In this document: one piece after another, positions 16,144 through 24,619 of the stretch | How the letters are laid out: every line of letters starts with the position of its first letter | How positions within the stretch are numbered: position 1 is the first letter of the stretch | Assembly: GCF_900116375.1 (NCBI RefSeq) | Contig: NZ_UETB01000008.1 | Span: 62,001 to 126,000, forward strand | Source of the DNA: Georgenia satyanarayanai | GTDB lineage: Bacteria; Actinomycetota; Actinomycetes; Actinomycetales; Actinomycetaceae | Direction of reading: 5' to 3' | Length of the DNA stretch: 64,000 bases | The notes under the pieces: generated by a model | The model's database searches: none | What the model was told of the DNA's origin: nothing | The model's input: the letters and a program-made list of their open reading frames with translations, nothing else | Translations under genes and position numbers: made by a program

Positions 16144-18800
16144 GCCCGGGCAGCGACCTGCCCGACCTCCCCGGCCTCGACCGCCGCTGGAGCCGCCGCG
16201 TCACCGTCCCCGGCACCGGGGAGGACCCGCCGGTCACCTGGCACCTGCTCGACAACGCCCCCGACCTCACCGGCGAGGTCCGCGGCACGCTGCTCGCGGT
16301 CCACGGCAACCCGACGTGGTCCTACCTGTGGCGTTCGCTGCTGCCGGCCGCAGCCGCCGCCGGCTGGCGTGTGGTCGCCGTCGACCAGCTCGGCATGGGC
16401 TTCTCCCAGCGCGACGGACGCTTCCGCCGCCTCGCCGACCGTGTCGCCGAGCTCGGCGACCTCACCGACCACCTCGGCCTCACGGGCCCGGTCGTCACGG
16501 TGGGGCACGACTGGGGCGGGGTGGTCTCCCTCGGCTGGGCCGTCCAGCACCCCGAGCTGCTCGCCGGCGTCGTCGTCACGAACACCGCCGTCCACCACGA
16601 CGACGACTCGCAGATCCCCGCGCTGCTGCGGCTGGCGGGCAACCCGAGCGTGCACGGCTGGGCGACGAGCGGCACCCGCACCTTCCTGCGCGCCACCCTC
16701 GCCCTGGCCCACCCGCCGCTGAGCCGGGAGGTCCGCGCCGCCTACCTCGCGCCCTACGACGAGGACCGCCGCGCCGTCGCTGACTTCGTCGCCGACATCC
16801 CCGCCGACCCCGGCCATCCCAGCCGCCCCGCCCTCGACGCCGTCGCCGCCGGCGTGGCCCGCCTCGAGGTCCCGGCCCTGGTCCTGTGGGGCCCGCGCGA
16901 CCCGGTCTTCCAGCGCCGTTACCTCGAGGACCTCCTGCGCCGCCTGCCGCACGCCGACGTCCACCGCTTCGAGGGCGCCGGCCACCTCCTCGCCGAGGAC
17001 GTCGACGTCGCCGGCACCATCATCCGCTGGCTCCGGTCCACCTTCCCCGCCGAGAGCGCACTTCCCGCCGAGAGCGCACCTCCCGCCGAGAGCGCACTTC
17101 CCGCCGACAGCGCACTTCCCGCCCGCCCGCTCGCCGCCGTCCTCGACGAGCGCCGCGAGGACGACGCCCCCGCCGTCGTCGCCCTCCACCCCGGCGGGAC
17201 CGACACCGTGACGTGGCGCGACCTCGCCACCCGCGTGCGCCACCTCGCCCTCGGCCTGCACGACGCCGGGGTTCGGCCCGGCCAGCGCGTCAGCCTCCTC
17301 GTCACCCCGGGCGTCAGCCTCACGACCGCCCTCTTCGCGTGCCTGCGCCTGGGCGCCGTCGCCGTCATCGCCGACCAGGGCCTGGGCCTGCGCGGCATGA
17401 GCCGCGCGATCCGCGGCGCGTCCCCGGACGTCGTCATCGGCATCGAGCGAGGCCTCGTCGGTGCGCGGGTCCTGTCGTGGCCGGGCCGCCGCGTCGCGGT
17501 GAGCGAGCTGCCGCCCGCGCAGGCCCGCGCGCTCGGCGTCACCGACACCCTGCCCGGGCTCACGGCCCGCGGTGCCGAGCTCGAGGGCGCCGGAACCGAC
17601 CTGCCGCCCCTGCCCGGACCGGACGACGACGCCGCCATCCTCTTCACGTCCGGCTCCACCGGTCCCGCCAAGGGTGTCGTCTACACCCACCGCGGCCTGG
17701 CCGGGATGCGCGACACCCTCGCCACCACCTACGGCCTGGGTCCGGACTCCTCCTTCGTCGCGGGCTTCGCCCCGTTCGCGCTGCTCGGCACCGCGATGGG
17801 CTCCCTCGCCGTCGTCCCCGACATGGACGTGACCGCGCCGGCGACCCTCACCGCCGCCGCGCTCGCCGAGGCGGTCCGCGCCGGCCGCGCGACCGCCGTC
17901 TTCACCTCGCCCGCCGCGCTCCGCAACGTCCTCGCGACCGCGGGGGAGCTGACGGCCGAGCACCGTGAGGCGCTCTCCGGAGTCGGGCTCTTCCTGTCGG
18001 CTGGGGCGCCGATCCCGCCGGAGCTGCTCGCGCGCGTCGCCGAGGTCATGCCCCGCGCGAGTGCCCGCACGCCCTACGGCATGACCGAGGTCCTGCCGGT
18101 CACCGACATCGACCTCGCGGAGATCCGCCGCGCCGTCGCCGACGTCGGCACCGTGGCGGGCGCAGGCGGCGGCACCTGCGTGGGCCGCCCGGTGCCCGGC
18201 ACCGAGGTCACCATCCTCCCGCTCGACGACGACGGCGCCGCCACCGGCGAGCCCACCGACGCACCCGGCGTGACGGGCGAGATCCTCGTCGCCGCGCCGC
18301 ACCTCAAGCGCACCTACGACCGGCTGTGGGCCACCCAGCAGGCGAGCGCCGACCACCCCGGCCGCCACCGCACCGGCGACGTCGGGCACCTCGACGCCGA
18401 GGGGCGGCTGTGGGTCGAGGGGCGCCTGTCGCACATCGTCACCGCGCCCGGGGGCGTCGTCACGCCCGTCGCCGTCGAGCACGCCGCGGAGCGGGTGCCC
18501 GGAGTCCGGCGCGCGGCAGCCGTGGGCGTCGGTCCCGCCGGCACCCAGCAGCTCGTCGTCGTCCTCGAGACCGACCCGGCCGTCGACCGCCGTGCCCGCG
18601 CCGGCGCCTCGCTCGCCACGCCCGGCCTCACCCGCGCGGTGCGCCGCGCCGTCGCCGAGGCGTGCGACGTCCCGGTGGCCGCGGTCCTGCGCGTGCGTGA
18701 GCTGCCCACGGACGTGCGGCACAACGCGAAGATCGAGCGCGGGCGTATCGGGCGGTGGGCCGAGCGGGCCCTGGCGGGCGGGCGGATGGGCGAGCCGTGA
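16140..18800 (+). CDS. oleBC: OleBC fusion: beta-lactone decarboxylase plus beta-lactone synthetase
   Basis: The 886-residue two-enzyme fusion starts at GTG 16140 (GTGA with the oleA stop). The N-terminal OleB part (1 to ~300) is an alpha/beta-hydrolase of haloalkane-dehalogenase type with HGNPTW (55-60), nucleophile Asp124 in GHDWGG and His282 in EGAGHLL. It decarboxylates the beta-lactone to the cis-olefin. A short linker of four near-identical PAESAL units follows. The C-terminal OleC part is an ANL adenylating enzyme with FTSGSTGPAKG (about 502-512) and YGMTE, forming the beta-lactone from the 3-hydroxyacid. The fusion is known from actinobacteria such as Micrococcus; OleB and OleC are separate in most proteobacteria. 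The end overlaps oleD by 4 bases. Confidence 0.93.
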   Translation: MSPGSDLPDLPGLDRRWSRRVTVPGTGEDPPVTWHLLDNAPDLTGEVRGTLLAVHGNPTWSYLWRSLLPAAAAAGWRVVAVDQLGMGFSQRDGRFRRLADRVAELGDLTDHLGLTGPVVTVGHDWGGVVSLGWAVQHPELLAGVVVTNTAVHHDDDSQIPALLRLAGNPSVHGWATSGTRTFLRATLALAHPPLSREVRAAYLAPYDEDRRAVADFVADIPADPGHPSRPALDAVAAGVARLEVPALVLWGPRDPVFQRRYLEDLLRRLPHADVHRFEGAGHLLAEDVDVAGTIIRWLRSTFPAESALPAESAPPAESALPADSALPARPLAAVLDERREDDAPAVVALHPGGTDTVTWRDLATRVRHLALGLHDAGVRPGQRVSLLVTPGVSLTTALFACLRLGAVAVIADQGLGLRGMSRAIRGASPDVVIGIERGLVGARVLSWPGRRVAVSELPPAQARALGVTDTLPGLTARGAELEGAGTDLPPLPGPDDDAAILFTSGSTGPAKGVVYTHRGLAGMRDTLATTYGLGPDSSFVAGFAPFALLGTAMGSLAVVPDMDVTAPATLTAAALAEAVRAGRATAVFTSPAALRNVLATAGELTAEHREALSGVGLFLSAGAPIPPELLARVAEVMPRASARTPYGMTEVLPVTDIDLAEIRRAVADVGTVAGAGGGTCVGRPVPGTEVTILPLDDDGAATGEPTDAPGVTGEILVAAPHLKRTYDRLWATQQASADHPGRHRTGDVGHLDAEGRLWVEGRLSHIVTAPGGVVTPVAVEHAAERVPGVRRAAAVGVGPAGTQQLVVVLETDPAVDRRARAGASLATPGLTRAVRRAVAEACDVPVAAVLRVRELPTDVRHNAKIERGRIGRWAERALAGGRMGEP
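17044..17120 (+). repeat. 18-base tandem repeat in the OleB-OleC linker
   Basis: Four copies of CCCGCCGAGAGCGCACTT with one or two substitutions encode PAESAL/PAESAP/PAESAL/PADSAL. They lie exactly at the junction of the two enzyme domains and probably form a flexible spacer that tolerates copy-number change. Confidence 0.85.
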
Positions 18801-19819
18801 GCCGCCGCGTGGACGCGCCCGCCACCGCCGAGGCCGCCTCGCGGCGGCTGCGCGTCCTCGTCACCGGGGCCAGCGGCATGCTCGGACGGCGCACCGCGGA
18901 GCGGCTCGTCGCCGCCGGTCACGACGTCCGTACCTTCCAGCGGCGTCCGGCGGGCGTCGGGGGCGCCCAGGACTCGCTCGGGTCGCTCACCGACCCGGAA
19001 GCGGTGACGCGCGCCGTCGAGGGGCGCGACGCCGTCGTCCACCTCGCCGCGAAGGTGTCGGTGAGCGGGCCGCGGCAGGAGTACGAGCAGGTCAACGTCG
19101 AGGGCACGCGCACGCTGCTCGCGGCCGCCCGCGCGGCGGGGGTGCGGCGCTTCGTCCAGGTGTCCTCGCCGTCGGTCGCGCACACGGGAGGCTCGCTCGT
19201 CGGCGAGGAGGCGGGCCCGGCGCAGCCGGAGCACGCGCGCGGCAACTACGCGCGGACCAAGGCGGCGGCGGAGCTGCTGGCGCTGGAGGCCGACGGGCCC
19301 GACTTCGCCGTCGTCGCTGTCCGGCCGCACCTCGTGTGGGGGCCGGGTGACACGCAGCTGGTCGCGCGGATCGTCGAGCGCGCCCGCGCCGGGCGACTCC
19401 CGCTGCTCGACCACGGCGCCGTGCTCGTCGACTCCGTCTACGTCGACAACGCGGCCGACGCGCTCGTCGCCGCGCTCGAGCGCGCGCCGCAGGCCCACGG
19501 GCAGGCACTCGTCGTGACGAACGGGGAGCCGCGAGCGATCGGGGACCTCATCGCGGGCATCTCGCTCGCAGCAGGGGCGCCGGCCCCGGCCTGGCGGGTG
19601 CCGGCGCGGCTGGCCAAGGTGGCCGGGGGACTGGTCGAGGCGGTGTGGGCGGTGCGCCCGGGCCGCGACGAGCCGCCGATGACCCGCTTCCTCGCCGAGC
19701 AGCTGTCCACCGCGCACTGGTTCGACCAGCGCCGCACCCGCGAGGTGCTGCGCTGGGAGCCGGCCGTCAGCATCGACGAGGGCGTGGCGAGGCTGGCCGA
19801 GCACTACCGCCGCACCTGA
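18797..19819 (+). CDS. oleD: OleD, NAD(P)H-dependent 2-alkyl-3-ketoalkanoate reductase
   Basis: The 340-residue extended short-chain dehydrogenase has the nucleotide motif VTGASGMLG near residue 20, an active-site YxxxK (YARTK) and a catalytic Ser region QVSSPSVA. In the ole pathway it reduces the OleA product to the 3-hydroxyacid used by the OleC domain. GTG 18797 overlaps the oleBC stop (GTGA), giving strict coupling in the order A, BC, D. It is the last gene of the operon; the next start is 190 bases on with its own promoter-like sequence. Confidence 0.9.
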   Translation: MSRRVDAPATAEAASRRLRVLVTGASGMLGRRTAERLVAAGHDVRTFQRRPAGVGGAQDSLGSLTDPEAVTRAVEGRDAVVHLAAKVSVSGPRQEYEQVNVEGTRTLLAAARAAGVRRFVQVSSPSVAHTGGSLVGEEAGPAQPEHARGNYARTKAAAELLALEADGPDFAVVAVRPHLVWGPGDTQLVARIVERARAGRLPLLDHGAVLVDSVYVDNAADALVAALERAPQAHGQALVVTNGEPRAIGDLIAGISLAAGAPAPAWRVPARLAKVAGGLVEAVWAVRPGRDEPPMTRFLAEQLSTAHWFDQRRTREVLRWEPAVSIDEGVARLAEHYRRT

Positions 19820-19997
19820 GGCGACGGCGCGGCCCTCACCATCGCCGATTGCCGGCTCCCGCCTGCCTGCCGCGCCGCGTGAGCTCCCCGGTTGTCCTCT
19901 GAGTTCCCCTGTCCGAGCGCGTCGCCATGAGGAGAACCGGGGAGGTCGCGCTCGCGGCACGAGAGAGCGCGGCGTGCGGGGGAGTGCGGACCACCGC

Positions 19998-20003
19998 CAC
20001 AAT
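19998..20003 (+). promoter_or_regulatory. -10 box of the aldo/keto reductase gene (leaderless)
   Basis: CACAAT lies 7 bases before ATG 20011. It overlaps the alternative ATG 20002, which argues for the downstream start. The rest of 19820-19997 shows no gene. Confidence 0.45.
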
Positions 20004-20010
20004 GGACGCC

Positions 20011-20832
20011 ATGATCCCGACTCTCGCGCTCAACGACGGCAACCGGATCCCGGCGATCGGCCTCGGCAGCTGGCCGATGGACGAGGAGGCCCCCGAGGCC
20101 GTGCGGACGGCGCTCGAGATGGGGTACCGCCTCATCGACACCGCTGCGAAGTACGAGAACGAGGAGGCCGTCGGCCGCGGCATCGCCGAGTCCGGCGTGC
20201 CGCGCGAGCAGATCGTCGTCACGACCAAGCTCCGGGGCAGCGAGCAGGGCTACGAGGAGGCGCTGCGCGCCTTCGAGACCTCGCGCAAGAAGCTCGGCCT
20301 CGACTACGTCGACCTCTACCTCATCCACTGGCCGCTGCCGCGCCTGGACAAGTACGTCGACTCCTGGCGCGCACTGGTCAAGCTCCGTGAGGACGGCGTC
20401 GTCCGCTCGATCGGGGTCTCGAACTTCACCGCCTCGCACCTGGACCGGATCATCGCCGAGACCGACGTGGCGCCGGCGGTCAACCAGATCGAGCTGCACC
20501 CCTACTTCACCCAGGCCGACATGCGCGCCGCCGACGCCGAGCGCACGGTGCTCACCCAGTCGTGGAGCCCGCTCGCGCGCAGCGCCTCGCTCCTCACCGA
20601 GCCCGCGCTCGAGCAGATCGCCGACCATCACGGGGTGGAGACCGCGCAGGTGGTGCTGCGCTGGCACGTGCAGCTCGGCGTCCTGCCGATCCCGAAGTCG
20701 GCCAGCCCGGACCGGCAGAGCCTCAACCTCGACGTCTTCGGCTTCGAGCTGAGCGAGTCGGAGATGGCGCAGATCAGCGGCCTCGAGCGCGGCCGGCAGA
20801 GCCACGACCCGGACTCGCACGAGGAGTTCTGA
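20011..20832 (+). CDS. Aldo/keto reductase (2,5-diketo-gluconate reductase type)
   Basis: The 273-residue NADPH-dependent carbonyl reductase is a TIM barrel. The catalytic tetrad is visible: Asp and Tyr in LIDTAAKYENE, Lys in VVTTKL, His in LIHWPLP. The NADPH-binding end is PIPKSASPDRQ. The AKR5/2,5-DKG reductase-like subfamily is likely from the start MIPTLALNDGNRIPAIGLG. ATG 20011 is preferred over upstream starts because a -10-like CACAAT ends 7 bases before it. It is separated by 29 bases from the HAD gene, which has its own -10 box. The substrate is unknown. Confidence 0.9.
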   Translation: MIPTLALNDGNRIPAIGLGSWPMDEEAPEAVRTALEMGYRLIDTAAKYENEEAVGRGIAESGVPREQIVVTTKLRGSEQGYEEALRAFETSRKKLGLDYVDLYLIHWPLPRLDKYVDSWRALVKLREDGVVRSIGVSNFTASHLDRIIAETDVAPAVNQIELHPYFTQADMRAADAERTVLTQSWSPLARSASLLTEPALEQIADHHGVETAQVVLRWHVQLGVLPIPKSASPDRQSLNLDVFGFELSESEMAQISGLERGRQSHDPDSHEEF

Positions 20833-20849
20833 CCCCGCGGGTGCGCTTG

Positions 20850-20855
20850 TATCCT
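20850..20855 (+). promoter_or_regulatory. -10 box of the HAD phosphatase gene (leaderless)
   Basis: TATCCT lies 6 bases before ATG 20862. A possible -35, TTCTGA, lies at 20827-20832 with 17-base spacing. Confidence 0.5.
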
Positions 20856-20861
20856 GAGCCG

Positions 20862-21635
20862 ATGCCCGCTCCGCGCCTGGTCGCCTTCGACCTCGACGAC
20901 ACCCTCACGCCCTCGAAGTCCCCGATCCACGCGGAGATGGCCGAGGCGCTCGCCGCGCTCCTCGGCGTCGTCCCGGTGTGCATCATCTCGGGCGGGCAGC
21001 TCGAGCAGTTCACCACGCAGGTGACCGACCGTCTCGACCTCGACGACGACGCGCGCTCGCGTCTGCACCTCATGCCCACCTGCGGCACGCGCTACTACCG
21101 CTACGACGACGACGGCGGCGAGCTTCGTGAGGTCTACGCCCACGACCTCAGCGCCGAGGAGCGCGCCGAGGCGCTGGCCGTCGTCGAGCGCGAGGCGCGC
21201 CGCTTGGGCCTGTGGGAGGAGGAGACCTGGGGCCCGGTCCTGGAGGACCGTGGCTCGCAGATCACCTTCTCCGCCCTCGGCCAGCACGCGCCCCTGGACG
21301 CCAAGCGCGCCTGGGACCCGACGGGGGAGAAGAAGGAGCAGCTCCGCGCCGCCGTCGCGCCGCTCCTGCCCGAGCTCGAGGTCCGCTCCGGCGGCTCGAC
21401 GTCGATCGACATCACCCGCCAGGGCGTGGACAAGGCCTACGGCATGACCCGCCTGGCCGAGCACACCGGCATCAACCTCGCCGACATGATCTTCATCGGT
21501 GACCGCCTCGACGAGGGCGGCAACGACTACCCGGTCAAGGCGATGGGAGTCCCGTGCATCGCGGTCGACGGCTGGGAGGCCACGGCGCAGACGGTCCGGG
21601 GACTGGTCGCCAACCTCGAGCCGACCCACGCCTGA
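20862..21635 (+). CDS. HAD-IIB family phosphatase (phosphomannomutase/sugar-phosphatase-like)
   Basis: The 257-residue HAD-superfamily hydrolase has motif I DLDDTLTPSK (Asp10 nucleophile, Asp12 acid/base) and motif II SGG. The C2-type cap carries GGSTSIDITRQGVDKAYG (motif III Lys), and motif IV is FIGDRLDEGGNDYP. The SGGSTSIDIT-x-x-G-x-DKxxG signature is shared with eukaryotic-type phosphomannomutases and COF-type sugar phosphatases. A mutase role is possible but a phosphatase is more likely in a bacterium. It ends 100 bases before the convergent ABC exporter; the gap is filled by inverted repeat C. Confidence 0.85.
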   Translation: MPAPRLVAFDLDDTLTPSKSPIHAEMAEALAALLGVVPVCIISGGQLEQFTTQVTDRLDLDDDARSRLHLMPTCGTRYYRYDDDGGELREVYAHDLSAEERAEALAVVEREARRLGLWEEETWGPVLEDRGSQITFSALGQHAPLDAKRAWDPTGEKKEQLRAAVAPLLPELEVRSGGSTSIDITRQGVDKAYGMTRLAEHTGINLADMIFIGDRLDEGGNDYPVKAMGVPCIAVDGWEATAQTVRGLVANLEPTHA

Positions 21636-21647
21636 CACCAGCCAGGC

Positions 21648-21730
21648 GCCCCCCGGGTGTGCATGTGGGCGACATCTGCGGCCCAGCCGCGCTTCGCGCT
21701 GCAGACGTCGCGCATATGCGGATAAGGGGG
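21648..21730. repeat. Imperfect inverted repeat C between convergent genes
   Basis: Two ~33-base arms face each other: left CCCCCC...GTGCATGTGGGCGACATCTGCGG, right (complement) CCCCC...CCGCATATGCGCGACGTCTGCAG. They share GCATnTG, GCGAC and TCTGC. It may act as a bidirectional terminator for the HAD gene and the ABC exporter, or be a mobile palindrome. Confidence 0.55.
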
Positions 21731-21735
21731 TGGGG

Positions 21736-23559
21736 TCAGGGGACGAGGGCGGGCTGGCGCTCGGCCGCCCTCACCAGGGCCGCGTAGTGGCCGTCCGCAG
21801 CGAGGAGGTCCTCGTGGTTGCCGACCTCGACCAGCTCGCCGTGGTCGACGACGGCGATGAGGTCGGCGTCGCGGACGGTCGACAGGCGGTGGGCGATGGT
21901 GATCGTCGTGCGTCCGCGGCTCAGGACGTCGAGCGCCTCCTGCACCGCGTGCTCCGTGCGGGTGTCCAGCGCACTAGTCGCCTCGTCGAGGACAAGGACG
22001 CGGGGGTCGCGCAGCAGCGTCCGGGCGATGGCCAGGCGCTGCTTCTCACCGCCGGAGAAGCGGTGCCCGCGCGCGCCCACCACGGTGTCGTAGCCGCGCG
22101 GCAGGGCGAGGATGACGTCGTGCACCTGGGCGGCGCGGGCCGCGGCCTCGATCTCCTCGTCGGTCGCCTCGGGCCGCGCGTAGCGCAGGTTCTCCCGCAC
22201 GGTCGTGTGGAGGAGGTAGGTCTCCTGGGAAACCACACCCACCTGGCAGGCGAGGTCGGTGAGGGTGAGGTCGCGCAGGTCGACGCCGTCGAGCAGCACC
22301 CGTCCGGACGTCGGGTCCTGCAGCCGCGCGACCAGGCCCGCGATCGTCGACTTGCCCGCCCCGGACTCCCCGACGAGGGCCAGCCGGGTGCCGGCGGGCA
22401 CGTGCAGGTCGAGGTCGGTGACGGCGTCGGCGTCCGCGTCGGGGTAGCGGAAGGAGACGTCCTCGAAGGTCACGGCGCCCGGGCCGCCGCCGGAGGGTAG
22501 CGCCACCGGCGCGACCGGGTCGTCGATCTCCACGGGCAGGTCGAGGTACTCGAAGATCCGGCTGAACAGCGCGAGGGACGCGGTGACCTGCACGCCGGTG
22601 TTGAGCACGCCCATGAGGGGACGGAAGAGCCCGGACTGCAGCGCGATGAACGCGACGAGCGTGCCGATCGTGATGTCGCCGGAGCCGGGCAGCCCTGCGA
22701 CGAGGTAGATGAGCGCGGGGATCGCGGAGAAGATGACGCTCGTCGTCGCCATCCGCCAGCGGCCGGCCAGCTCGGAGCGCAGCTCGAGGTCGGCGAGCTC
22801 TTCGGAGGAGTCGGCGAAGCGGCGGCTCAGCTCGGGGCCGGCACCGAGGGTCTTGGCGAGGAGCGCGCCGCTGACCGACAGGGACTCCTCGACCTGGCCG
22901 TGCAGACCGGCCAGCGCCGACTGGCGCTGGGCCGTCACCTCTCGCCGCAGCTGCGCGACCCGGCGGGTGAGCCAGATGGCGGGCGGCAGGACGACGAGGG
23001 AGAGCAGGGCCAGCTGCCAGCTCAGCGCGACCATGGCGACGATCGTCGCGATCGCCGTCGTGACGTTCGCCGTGATCGCGGTCGCGGTGCCGGTGACGAC
23101 GGACTGCATGGCGCCGATGTCGTGGGTGAGGCGCGACTGCACCTCCCCGCCGCGGGTGCGGGTGAAGAAGGACATCGGCTGACGCTGGAGGTGGACGAAG
23201 ACGTCGGTGCGCAACCGGTGCATGACGTGCTGGCCGACGTCGGTGGAGAGCCACGTCTGCAGGACGCCGAGCGCCGCCGTCACCACCGTGACGACGAGCA
23301 TCGCTCCGACGAGCACGAGCAGCAGGTGCACGTCCTGCTCGGGCAGGGCGACGTCGATGACGTGCCGGGTGAGGAACGGGGTGGCCAGGCCCATGACGGA
23401 GCTGGCGGCGATGAGTGCCACGACGAGGAGCAGCCGGCGCCGGTGCGGCGCGAAGAGCGCCGCGATGCGCCGCAGGCTCACGGGGTGGGACTCGAGCTGG
23501 GCCGTGTCGGCCGGGTCGCGGCGAACGGGGCCGTGGGGGCGGAAGGAGGGGCTCGACAT
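21736..23559 (-). CDS. ABC exporter half-transporter (MsbA/LmrA type)
   Basis: The 607-residue protein has an N-terminal six-helix exporter domain (about 35-330) and a C-terminal ATPase with Walker A GESGAGKST, Q-loop VVSQETYLLHTT, signature FSGGEKQRLAIA, Walker B VLVLDEATSALD and H-loop IAHRLST. It acts as a homo- or heterodimer in the cytoplasmic membrane and exports lipids or drugs. ATG 23559 has a GAGG at a suitable distance; GTG 23568 is an alternative overlapping that GAGG. It is divergent from a MarR regulator with a 21-base palindrome between them, so repression by that regulator is likely. The substrate is unknown. Confidence 0.93.
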   Translation of the reverse strand: MSSPSFRPHGPVRRDPADTAQLESHPVSLRRIAALFAPHRRRLLLVVALIAASSVMGLATPFLTRHVIDVALPEQDVHLLLVLVGAMLVVTVVTAALGVLQTWLSTDVGQHVMHRLRTDVFVHLQRQPMSFFTRTRGGEVQSRLTHDIGAMQSVVTGTATAITANVTTAIATIVAMVALSWQLALLSLVVLPPAIWLTRRVAQLRREVTAQRQSALAGLHGQVEESLSVSGALLAKTLGAGPELSRRFADSSEELADLELRSELAGRWRMATTSVIFSAIPALIYLVAGLPGSGDITIGTLVAFIALQSGLFRPLMGVLNTGVQVTASLALFSRIFEYLDLPVEIDDPVAPVALPSGGGPGAVTFEDVSFRYPDADADAVTDLDLHVPAGTRLALVGESGAGKSTIAGLVARLQDPTSGRVLLDGVDLRDLTLTDLACQVGVVSQETYLLHTTVRENLRYARPEATDEEIEAAARAAQVHDVILALPRGYDTVVGARGHRFSGGEKQRLAIARTLLRDPRVLVLDEATSALDTRTEHAVQEALDVLSRGRTTITIAHRLSTVRDADLIAVVDHGELVEVGNHEDLLAADGHYAALVRAAERQPALVP

Positions 23560-23676
23560 GAGCGCCACCTCGCTTTCTCAAAGGCGACGGCGGAGGATGG
23601 GTGCCGTCGGACCGGTACAGGGGCGGGGCGCGGGACCGGCCCGCGATGTCTCGCCGTGACCGTCGCGCCGCACGCA

Positions 23677-23697
23677 ATAGCGAGGTTACCTCACTAT
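23677..23697. promoter_or_regulatory. Probable MarR operator palindrome
   Basis: ATAGCGAGGT-T-ACCTCACTAT is a 21-base inverted repeat with 9 of 10 arm positions complementary. It lies just upstream of the -10 box of the marR gene and in the promoter region of the divergent exporter, as expected for an auto-repressing MarR site. Confidence 0.7.
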
Positions 23698-23709
23698 GTG
23701 GGTGCGCGC

Positions 23710-23715
23710 TACTGT
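23710..23715 (+). promoter_or_regulatory. -10 box of the MarR gene (leaderless)
   Basis: TACTGT lies 7 bases before ATG 23723. The -35 position falls inside the palindrome at 23677-23697. Confidence 0.55.
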
Positions 23716-23722
23716 AGACGCC

Positions 23723-24130
23723 ATGGCCGACCCCGAGCTCAGCGAAGCACTCATGCACGCCAGCCGCGCGCTGCGCCGCCGCATGTGGTCCTCGCTGGAG
23801 GACTGGGAGCTATCCCCGCACCAGGCGCGCGCGCTGCGCACCGTCTGCGCGCACGACGGCGCCCGCCTCAGCGAGGTGGCCGCCCACCTGCGGATCGCCC
23901 CGCGCTCGGCCACCGAGGTGGTCGACTCCCTCGAGGCGCGCGGTCTCGTCGCGCGGCAGCCCGACCCGGCCGACCGGCGGGCCGTGCTCGTCGTCGCCAC
24001 CGACGAGGGGCGCGAGGTCCACGAGGCCGCCGACCGGCTGCGCGGCGCGGAGGCCGAGGCCTTCTTCGGTCGGCTCGACGCGCACGAGCGCGAGCAGCTC
24101 GCGCGGCTGCTGCGCCTGCTCGTCGACTAG
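23723..24130 (+). CDS. MarR-family transcriptional regulator
   Basis: The 135-residue protein has the MarR winged helix: helix-turn-helix LSEVAAHLRIAPRSATEVVDSLEARGLVARQ and wing DPADRRAVLVVATDEGR. ATG 23723 is chosen because a TACTGT -10 box sits 7 bases before it. It probably binds the palindrome at 23677-23697 and represses both itself and the divergent ABC exporter, with release by an exported compound (inference). The 3' end overlaps the convergent GntR gene by 4 bases. Confidence 0.92.
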   Translation: MADPELSEALMHASRALRRRMWSSLEDWELSPHQARALRTVCAHDGARLSEVAAHLRIAPRSATEVVDSLEARGLVARQPDPADRRAVLVVATDEGREVHEAADRLRGAEAEAFFGRLDAHEREQLARLLRLLVD

Positions 24131-24498
24131 ACGCCGAGCGCCCTGCGCACGACGGTGAGCGCCTCTCGCGGGTCCAGGCCGAGGGCGTGCACCGCCTCCG
24201 CGTAGGCCGCGGCGGCCCGCTCGGCCGCCGCGTGGTCGTCGGATGATCCGCGCGACGTCTCGGGGTCGGTGACGAAGGTGCCGGCCCGGCCGCGGCCGAC
24301 GAGGAGGCCGTCGTCCTCCAGCTCCCGGTAGGCCCGCGCGACGGTGTTGGGCGCGATGCCGAGCTCGTCCGCCAGCGCCCGCACCGTGGGCAGCCGGTCG
24401 CCCGGGCGCAGCGTCCCGTCACCGATCTGGGCGGTGAGCTGGGCGCGCAGCTGCGCGAAGGGCGGCTCGGGGGAGGCGGCGTCCAGGCGCAACGTCAT
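24127..24498 (-). CDS. GntR-family (YtrA-like) transcriptional regulator
   Basis: The 123-residue protein has an N-terminal GntR winged helix (QIGDGTLRPGDRLPTVRALADELGIAPNTVARAYRELEDDGLL) and only ~45 residues after it, the short dimerisation tail typical of the YtrA subgroup. YtrA proteins usually repress ABC transporter operons; no such target is adjacent downstream, so the target is elsewhere. No clear Shine-Dalgarno or leaderless -10 box is seen. The 121 bases upstream (24499-24619) hold no gene. Confidence 0.88.
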   Translation of the reverse strand: MTLRLDAASPEPPFAQLRAQLTAQIGDGTLRPGDRLPTVRALADELGIAPNTVARAYRELEDDGLLVGRGRAGTFVTDPETSRGSSDDHAAAERAAAAYAEAVHALGLDPREALTVVRRALGV

Positions 24499-24619
24499 GC
24501 GGCACTCGCGAGGGCAAGGTGGGCTGTAGGGGGCACGCTCACACGCTAGGGCTCGGGCCGCGGTGGTGCCAGCAGGCTCAGCCGCTCGTGGGGGTGCGGT
24601 CCCGCCCGCGTCGTTGCGC

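Noticed and set aside
19820-19997. A possible small gene or RNA in the gap after oleD
   Set aside because: No frame with a ribosome site, no convincing hairpin (only an 8-base stem with a ~37-base loop) and no tRNA-like fold were seen.
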